From UBA4877 sp002399345 (GTDB lineage Bacteria > Bacillota > Thermoanaerobacteria > Thermoanaerobacterales > UBA4877), in NCBI GenBank assembly GCA_036752905.1, contig DAIORT010000007.1, forward strand, positions 1 through 64,000: a stretch of DNA of 64,000 nt, read 5' to 3'. The notes beneath the pieces are model-generated. The model was not told where the DNA came from, made no database searches, and saw nothing but the letters and a program-made list of their open reading frames with translations. Of this stretch, positions 60,591-64,000 are shown in pieces. The position numbers were made by a program, and so were the translations under genes. The first letter of the stretch is position 1. The number at the start of each line of letters is the position of its first letter.

Positions 60591-62457
60591 ATGTGTCATC
60601 ACCTTCAAAAGAAAATTTTTTTATAAATTCGTCATAAGATGAGGAATCAATCAGTTTGTTCACCTGCTTTATATCCTTTATGTGTCCGTACAACTGACGG
60701 AACATAGATGCATTGGCACTTTCAGCACCATTAAAGCTGATAAAGAAGAGCAGCTGAACGTTTTCTTCCCCCCATTTAATTGGCTGTCTTAAAATACCTA
60801 TCCCTATCACAGAAGGCAGATCCCCTTGAAAGATAGCATGAGGAACAGCCACCAAATTCCCAATGTCGGTAGAGGATTTCTCCTCCCTCATTTTTACCGC
60901 TTCCAATGTATCTTTTTGAATGAGGCCTTTAGACTTCATTCTCTCCCCAATCTCTTCAATTGCCTCATCCCGTGTTTGCGCCGTCAAGTGAAAAAATGCC
61001 TTCCGGCGAAATAAGGAAGTAAGATTGGGTTTTTTGTTCCCGCCATGGTATAAAGCATTCTTTATACGTACAATACAATCACTGCCCAAAAAATCCTCGA
61101 TAACCACCAGCGGAATATTACTATGATAATCATCTATATCAACGGTGGAAATAATAATATCAGGATCCTGAACAAGGGCGCTTTCAAGATAATGAATAGG
61201 ATAAACACCCACAATCTCAATCTCCGGTATTTCCCTGCTGATTCGCTCAGTAATAATCTGGCTTGTTCCCAATCCGTAGCTGCACAAAACAACGGCTTTC
61301 TTGCGGCTATTCATCCTCTCGTGGGATGCCCCGAAATGCATGGCGAGATACCCCAGCTCATCTTCGCTTATCTTAACGTCATAATCTTCTTCAATCTTCT
61401 GCGCCAAAAAAATCGCATAATTCATCTCCACAGGATATCTCTTTTTAATATGACCTAGCAAGGGATTCTTCACAGGTATACTCCCCTGCATCCGTTCCAA
61501 CAGGATTTTTATGTGCAAAGATAATGATTCAATAAGCTTTTTATCTGCGGAATAGTCACAACCTGAAATAAGTGAAATCTGTTTGACCTGATCAAGTACA
61601 AAGGCACGCAGGTTTTTTTCCACATCCAGTTTATCCGCCTCAAAACTCTGAATCACCGGTCCGGATAGCGCCGCAATATATTTAAACTCTTCATCACTCA
61701 GCCTAATATCAAAGGACTTAGCCAAGGGATCCATAATCCGGTGAATCTCCTCAAGATGATTTAAGTGACCGCCCTTAGGAAGAGTAATATGTGTCAAACG
61801 AAAACCCTGCCTCACCCGTGAAAAGCAAACGGCAATACGCATAGAAAGATTACGGATATCCCTATCTGCCGCAACAACATGATCCTGCTTTAAGTTTTTA
61901 AAAACGGTTTCATCTATCTGTTTGTACTCCTCTTCACTTATATAAGAAAGCTTAACCCGGAAATCACCTTGCCCGCTATAAAAACCTATATCAGTAAGCA
62001 GTGTGCGTATATTAGTCTCCTCACCCTCTATAAAAAGCCCGTAATATGGCTTTGAAGATAAAATAAGACCGTATTTATGAAGATAATCTCTAATGGAGGG
62101 CATAAGCTTATTTATAGTTGAAGTACTTAAGTATACATATTCAGAAAGCGTTTCTACAGTAACGGGCTGAAACCTAATGATCTCCAAAAGTATGCTAGTC
62201 ACACGTCCTGCATCATCATCGTAATATTCACTACGTAAAAGCTTCTTAATCGCTCTTATGTCACCCTTTAGCTCATAACCCACGTTGCTTGGAACAATCC
62301 CAAATCCATACCTTTTTATCTCATTATTAATACTTTTGACATATCGTTTGACAGTTCGTGATGAAATGTCCATCAGCTTGGCAATGTCCTCTGCCGTCAG
62401 CGGGGACTGCGTATTACTGAGATGCTGTATCAGCTTAATCTGTGTATTTGTCAGCAT
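60577..62457 (-). CDS. PRD-containing BglG/MtlR-type regulator with EIIB and EIIA domains
   Basis: The 626-residue regulator has N-terminal helix-turn-helix domains (ISSRTVKRYVKSINNEI), PRD1 (about 175-280) and PRD2 (about 290-390, GYLAMHFGASHERM). An EIIB-like domain (VVLCSYGLGTSQIITERI) and a C-terminal EIIA domain (NLVAVPHAIF with phospho-His) follow. It heads the operon EIIA-EIIB-EIIC-M24-M42-MalY and overlaps EIIA, so it activates its own operon in response to PTS phosphorylation. AGGTGAGGTGA precedes the ATG. Confidence 0.9.
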   Translation of the reverse strand: MLTNTQIKLIQHLSNTQSPLTAEDIAKLMDISSRTVKRYVKSINNEIKRYGFGIVPSNVGYELKGDIRAIKKLLRSEYYDDDAGRVTSILLEIIRFQPVTVETLSEYVYLSTSTINKLMPSIRDYLHKYGLILSSKPYYGLFIEGEETNIRTLLTDIGFYSGQGDFRVKLSYISEEEYKQIDETVFKNLKQDHVVAADRDIRNLSMRIAVCFSRVRQGFRLTHITLPKGGHLNHLEEIHRIMDPLAKSFDIRLSDEEFKYIAALSGPVIQSFEADKLDVEKNLRAFVLDQVKQISLISGCDYSADKKLIESLSLHIKILLERMQGSIPVKNPLLGHIKKRYPVEMNYAIFLAQKIEEDYDVKISEDELGYLAMHFGASHERMNSRKKAVVLCSYGLGTSQIITERISREIPEIEIVGVYPIHYLESALVQDPDIIISTVDIDDYHSNIPLVVIEDFLGSDCIVRIKNALYHGGNKKPNLTSLFRRKAFFHLTAQTRDEAIEEIGERMKSKGLIQKDTLEAVKMREEKSSTDIGNLVAVPHAIFQGDLPSVIGIGILRQPIKWGEENVQLLFFISFNGAESANASMFRQLYGHIKDIKQVNKLIDSSSYDEFIKKFSFEGDDTYAER

Positions 62458-62702
62458 CTAATCACCTCACCTGATTAATTCTCACCGTTAACTTTATTAT
62501 AACTTTCTGTTCGGAAATTTCATTATAATCTTTGACATGGACCAGGGACAGCAAATATGGATCAACAAATCTGTTATTTATTTAAATCGGTTTAGCAAAA
62601 ACTGTGCATCCTATATTACTATTTACCATTTCATATTTCTCATGCCTGTCTGTTCTATATTTATTATTTAATATAAAATCATGCTGGAAAATGCACAGTG
62701 GG

Positions 62703-63075
62703 CTAAAGATATAAATATGCCCGTATCCTGGCATAAGCTATTCCTTTAATAAAAATTAGGTAAGGCTGCCTCTCGTCGCCTACCGAATATATATCGCCCA
62801 AAGACGGCATTACCTCAAGAGCTTTTTTCTGTGTCTCCTCGGAAGTTGCAAAAACAGCCTTGCCACAGATACGGAGCGTATTGCCCTTACCGTCATAGCA
62901 GGCTATCTCAACTTTGGGATTAGCCACAAGTTGTTTTATACATGGCTTTATAGTTATCGGTGCAAAATGCCAGTTTGCCACCGCAATCCATAAAAAAACC
63001 AATAGGCCGCACGTGAGGCTGATCGCCATCCGTCGTTGCCAAATAGTATACCCCTGCCTTGTTTAAAAAGTCCAA
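62703..63075 (-). pseudogene. Frameshifted pyridoxamine 5'-phosphate oxidase-like protein
   Basis: One minus-strand frame reads FLNKAGVYYLATTDGDQPHVRPIGFF and on to LAFCTDNYKAMYK. The next frame continues QLVANPKVEIACYDGKGNTL to RQPYLIFIKGIAYARI. Together they form a small PPOX/general-stress flavoprotein of about 125 residues. The break is at an A-run (ATAAAACAA), consistent with one inserted A. No good ATG remains at the start. It is divergent from another broken gene, HxlR. Confidence 0.75.
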
Positions 63076-63199
63076 TACTTTTTTAAAAGCTTGTATTCAG
63101 GTTTATACTATAATATGGTTATACGACTAAGTAAATATAATTTAAGAACGCAGATTATTATTACTTAGTATGTAAAAACATACTATTGAGATTTGAGGG

Positions 63200-63600
63200 A
63201 TGAGTAATGGATGCAAAAATAAAAAAGTGAGTGCAAGGTTAGCTGAACAATCAAATAAAGACTTGCTTTGTCCGATACGTTATATGTTGAATTTGCTTGG
63301 TGGAAAGTGGAAACTTCCTATTATATGTATGTTATCAGGCGGAACTCCATTAAGATTCAGCTCAATCAAAAGAAAATTGGGTGATATTTCAAACGTTATG
63401 TTGGCTCAGTCCTTGAAGGAGCTGGAATCATCCGGCATGATCCATCGCAAGCAATACCGCCAAGAGTGGAATATACCCTGACCAAGAAAGGCAAAAGCAT
63501 ACTGCCTGCATTTTCAAAACTTGCGGAATGGGCGGCAATCGATATGCAGCATGAAACCGCTTGTGGACCTTCGTGCGGCCAATGTCAGGCAACACTGTGA
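63200..63600 (+). pseudogene. HxlR-family regulator broken by a small deletion
   Basis: The first frame carries LCPIRYMLNLLGGKWKLPIICML...LRFSSIKRKLGDISNVMLAQSLKELESSGMIHRKQY, the HxlR winged helix with its N-terminal redox Cys. At CAATACCGCC the frame shifts. The other frame then gives IPPRVEYTLTKKGKSILPAF...ACGPSCGQC and a stop at 63600. The missing piece between HRKQY and IPPRVEY is two or three residues, consistent with a slip between AATAC repeats. Confidence 0.78.
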
Positions 63601-63734
63601 TAATATTTGAAGGAAGCAGCCGTATAATTTGGCTACTCCCTTTAATTCCTGTTGACATCTCATAAACATATATTATCTTAACCGAAACGGCTTTACTGAA
63701 ATTGTTTATTATCTGTCTGCAATGGCCCAAATAT

Positions 63735-64000
63735 CTATTCCTCAAATGTGAGATTAACCGGCCCTTCGGGAAGTCCGCTGCTTATATCCACGTCTGTCGT
63801 CGGAACACTGTCGTCTACCAATTCAAAACGGACATTATCCAGCCACAGCTTTCCTTTGCCGCTTAAAAGCATACCCATGCTGACAACCGCGCTATTCTCC
63901 GGTACATCAAGCACGACGAAATAATAATTCCAATCGGTACTTCCCTTTATCGCACGGCTTTGCATATTATCAAACTTTAATATATTGGTGTTTACACCAT
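63735..64000 (-). CDS. C-terminal part of a larger protein, cut by the window edge
   Basis: The frame is open to the last base of the window, so only the last 88 residues are seen. NILKFDNMQSRAIKGSTDWN, WNYYFVVLDVPENSAVVSMGMLLSGKGKLWLDNVRFELVDD is a carbohydrate-binding-like beta-sandwich tail found on several regulators and esterases. ATG 63965 could be an internal Met. I do not assign a function. Confidence 0.55.
   Translation of the reverse strand, partial: GVNTNILKFDNMQSRAIKGSTDWNYYFVVLDVPENSAVVSMGMLLSGKGKLWLDNVRFELVDDSVPTTDVDISSGLPEGPVNLTFEE

Overview
The window looks like chromosome from a low-to-mid G+C, endospore-forming, obligately anaerobic Clostridia-type Firmicute. Support: a four-subunit pyruvate:ferredoxin oxidoreductase, a three-gene gerA-type germinant receptor, bofA, a PdaA-type cortex deacetylase, a DUF1657-like protein, and the gene order dnaX-ybaB-recR-yaaL-bofA with the SRP RNA, tadA and serine tRNAs nearby, which is the arrangement near the origin in Bacillus and relatives. 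I cannot name the species from sequence alone.

Layout. 0-3 kb: tRNA-Asn, a secreted clan-A glycosidase with a discoidin-like domain, and a decayed GH4 fragment. 3-6.2 kb: porCDAB. 6.4-12.6 kb: the conserved replication/recombination block (bofA, yaaL, recR, ybaB, dnaX, SRP RNA), then a MerR regulator and YitT protein, two tRNA-Ser genes and tadA. 12.6-18.5 kb: NiaR, ribosome hibernation factor, a polar amino-acid ABC transporter with a tandemly duplicated binding protein, and a DnaA-box cluster. 18.5-28.5 kb: membrane, spore and germination genes, including a Cas4-like nuclease split over two membrane-anchored ORFs next to pdaA. 28.6-35 kb: acyltransferases, a GT2/GtrA protein and DAHP synthase. 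35-40 kb: an ascorbate-type PTS with SIS isomerase and PRD regulator. 40-46 kb: acetoacetate decarboxylase in a more G+C-rich patch, TPP riboswitch/thiT, isoaspartyl dipeptidase and a YfcC-family carrier. 46-55 kb: a sigma-54 activator divergent from a seven-gene catabolic operon (cyclase-family hydrolase, OFA-type MFS carrier, MBL hydrolase, BKACE, two thiolases, 3-hydroxyacyl-CoA dehydrogenase). 55-62.5 kb: a fructose-type PTS joined to M42 and M24 peptidases and a MalY-type lyase. 62.7-64 kb: two frameshifted genes (PPOX-like and HxlR) and a gene running off the window.

How the genes work together. The 47.7-55.1 kb operon reads as an inducible anaerobic pathway: uptake of an organic anion, hydrolytic ring or amide opening, BKACE cleavage of a beta-keto acid with acetyl-CoA, and thiolysis/redox steps at the acetoacetyl-CoA level. 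One of its two thiolases lacks both the nucleophilic Cys and the His of the GHP motif, so it is probably a structural or binding partner. The 55-62 kb operon resembles the enterobacterial frw/ypd PTS-peptidase locus, whose substrate is not known to me.

The most striking feature not tied to any gene is a 9-bp odd palindrome, GGCCWGGCC, found 17 times where about 0.1 would be expected by composition. Several pseudogenes (GH4, NagA-like, thiamine-binding, PPOX, HxlR) show ongoing gene loss.
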